Of a DNA stretch of 64,000 bases, positions 63,081-64,000 are shown in pieces. Source of the stretch: Chryseobacterium sp. T16E-39 (GTDB lineage: Bacteria; Bacteroidota; Bacteroidia; Flavobacteriales; Weeksellaceae); NCBI RefSeq assembly GCF_002216065.1, contig NZ_CP022282.1:1612001-1676000 (forward strand), read 5' to 3'. The notes below the pieces were generated by a model that was not told the origin of the DNA, made no database searches, and saw only the letters and a list, made by a program, of their open reading frames with translations. Each line of letters begins with the position of its first letter. Within the stretch, counting starts at the first letter, position 1. Position numbers and translations under genes: made by a program.

Positions 63081-64000
63081 TTATGAGACCGCTACCGATG
63101 TTCTTTTTACCTTTAATTCTTTAATAATCAAATATACCAATATTCCAAGTGCACAAACTGCATACACTGCCAAAATGATGACACTTAAACTTCCCACTGC
63201 CCAATCGGAAGGAAAAATTTGCCCCATTAAGGTCATAAATGACAAGCCAATTCCAGCTCCTAAAAAATAGTTGGTGCTCGTTAAACTTGAAGCTACTCCA
63301 TAATCCGATGCATCAACATCCCGGATTCCCAAAATGGACAAACTGGTAAAACAGAAAGTCATTCCAACTCCTGAGATACACGCTGCACCCAATAATACAA
63401 GGACCAAAGGGTGACCAAAATAAATAGATATCAGTAAAGATAAAGCCCCAGCCAACATAAAAGACCATCCGAAAATTCCCATTTGTGCAGGGTTTAGTTT
63501 TTTTGAAACAGAAGGCAAAATAAATTTAGCAACCAAAGCTGACATTACACTGAAAGGAACCAGCATTAATCCTGCTGAGGCAGCACTGTGTCCCATATCT
63601 TTTTGCAACATTAAAGAGATCAGGAATAAGAATCCTATAAAAAAGGCGCCTAAGGTAAAAAAGGCCAAATTCGAAGTCATCAGTGATCTGTGCTTGAATA
63701 ATTGAATATCAATCAAAGGCTGAGCTACAGTTTTTAATCGATAAACCACAGTTCCTAATAATATAACAGCTACAACGATCGACCCGATAACCATAAATGG
63801 CTGCTCTTTAATCTGGATCAACTCATGGGTTCCATACGTCAAACTCAATAATCCAAGAACTAATAAAATTCCAGAAACGGAATCTGTTTTCTGAGAGTTT
63901 TCCGACTTCTCATCCGCAGGTAAATACTGATATGCGAAAATAAGAGTCAATAAAAGAATAGGAACATTGATTAGGAAAACCCAGTGCCAGCTTAAATAGG
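63081..64000 (-). CDS. DHA2-type MFS multidrug exporter (C-terminal part, cut by window edge)
   Basis: The frame stays open to the right edge. The codon at 63950 is TTG within the gene, not a start; upstream of it the frame reads 'WHWVFLINVPILLLTLIFAY', the 'W.WvFLINVPIG' motif at the junction of the N- and central helices in EmrB/QacA (14-TM) exporters. Some 305 residues with at least eight membrane segments are visible, ending in a short basic tail. Proton-driven drug export is the family role; the substrate is unknown. Confidence 0.88.
   Translation of the reverse strand, partial: YLSWHWVFLINVPILLLTLIFAYQYLPADEKSENSQKTDSVSGILLVLGLLSLTYGTHELIQIKEQPFMVIGSIVVAVILLGTVVYRLKTVAQPLIDIQLFKHRSLMTSNLAFFTLGAFFIGFLFLISLMLQKDMGHSAASAGLMLVPFSVMSALVAKFILPSVSKKLNPAQMGIFGWSFMLAGALSLLISIYFGHPLVLVLLGAACISGVGMTFCFTSLSILGIRDVDASDYGVASSLTSTNYFLGAGIGLSFMTLMGQIFPSDWAVGSLSVIILAVYAVCALGILVYLIIKELKVKRTSVAVS

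Noticed and set aside
1..64000. tRNA, rRNA, CRISPR arrays and IS elements
   Set aside because: No cloverleaf, rRNA segment, regularly spaced repeat-spacer series or transposase was seen on reading both strands; a covariance-model search could not be run.

Overview
The window looks like a chromosomal segment of a flavobacterium close to Chryseobacterium. The signs are AT-rich DNA, SusC/SusD with STN-FecR-ECF signalling, a type IX secretion C-terminal sorting signal, signal peptides ending in ...AQ or ...GQ, promoters of the Bacteroidota type (TTTG / TAnnTTTG) and starts without Shine-Dalgarno sequences. No rRNA, tRNA, CRISPR array, transposase, integrase or phage structural gene was seen.

Layout. 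(1) 1-1.05 kb: end of a T9SS-exported protein, a small membrane protein and a small hypothetical gene. (2) 1.1-9.1 kb, minus strand: ECF sigma factor, FecR anti-sigma factor, SusC with an STN domain, SusD and two tandem secreted glycerophosphodiester phosphodiesterases. This reads as a self-regulated uptake locus for phosphodiester-type substrates. (3) 9.1-13.9 kb: a LacI repressor divergent from a polyol dehydrogenase, an FucP-type sugar transporter and an outer-membrane protein, with two identical palindromic operators between them. (4) 13.9-19.8 kb: thioesterase, a repeat-rich intergenic region, topoisomerase III, an orphan LytS-type histidine kinase, a sterol-desaturase-family hydroxylase and a small acetyltransferase.

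(5) 20.0-43.9 kb, all minus strand: the most unusual part. Two large paralogous proteins without signal peptides share roughly 800 N-terminal residues but end in different peptidase-like domains. One ends in a metzincin zinc protease; the other in a pyroglutamyl-peptidase-like domain whose nucleophile Cys is Ser. Each is followed within 2-4 bp by a signal-peptide protein. Downstream lie a giant beta-rich protein and another very large protein, each split by an apparent one-base deletion in a homopolymer, then two tail-fibre-like genes. Three promoters upstream of the paralogous pair share one architecture: a GTCGAGTTTTG(A/T)CGT-like box at fixed spacing from a TAnnTTTG -7 element. I infer a modular effector or surface-protein locus with its own regulator; the exporter is not in the window.

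(6) 44.3-48.2 kb: an EamA transporter plus metNIQ methionine uptake operon. It is preceded by a 33-codon methionine-rich leader ORF and a terminator/antiterminator arrangement, which looks like transcription attenuation by methionyl-tRNA supply. (7) 48.6-50.9 kb: a GH3 beta-glucosidase whose TTTG-N19-TAnnTTTG promoter is overlapped by a perfect palindrome. (8) 51-58.6 kb: AraC regulator, complete RND efflux system and a DUF2652 protein. (9) 58.8-64 kb: metallophosphoesterase, secreted alpha/beta hydrolase, CynX/NimT-type MFS transporter with divergent AraC regulator, LOG-family hydrolase and the C-terminal part of a DHA2-type MFS exporter cut by the window edge.
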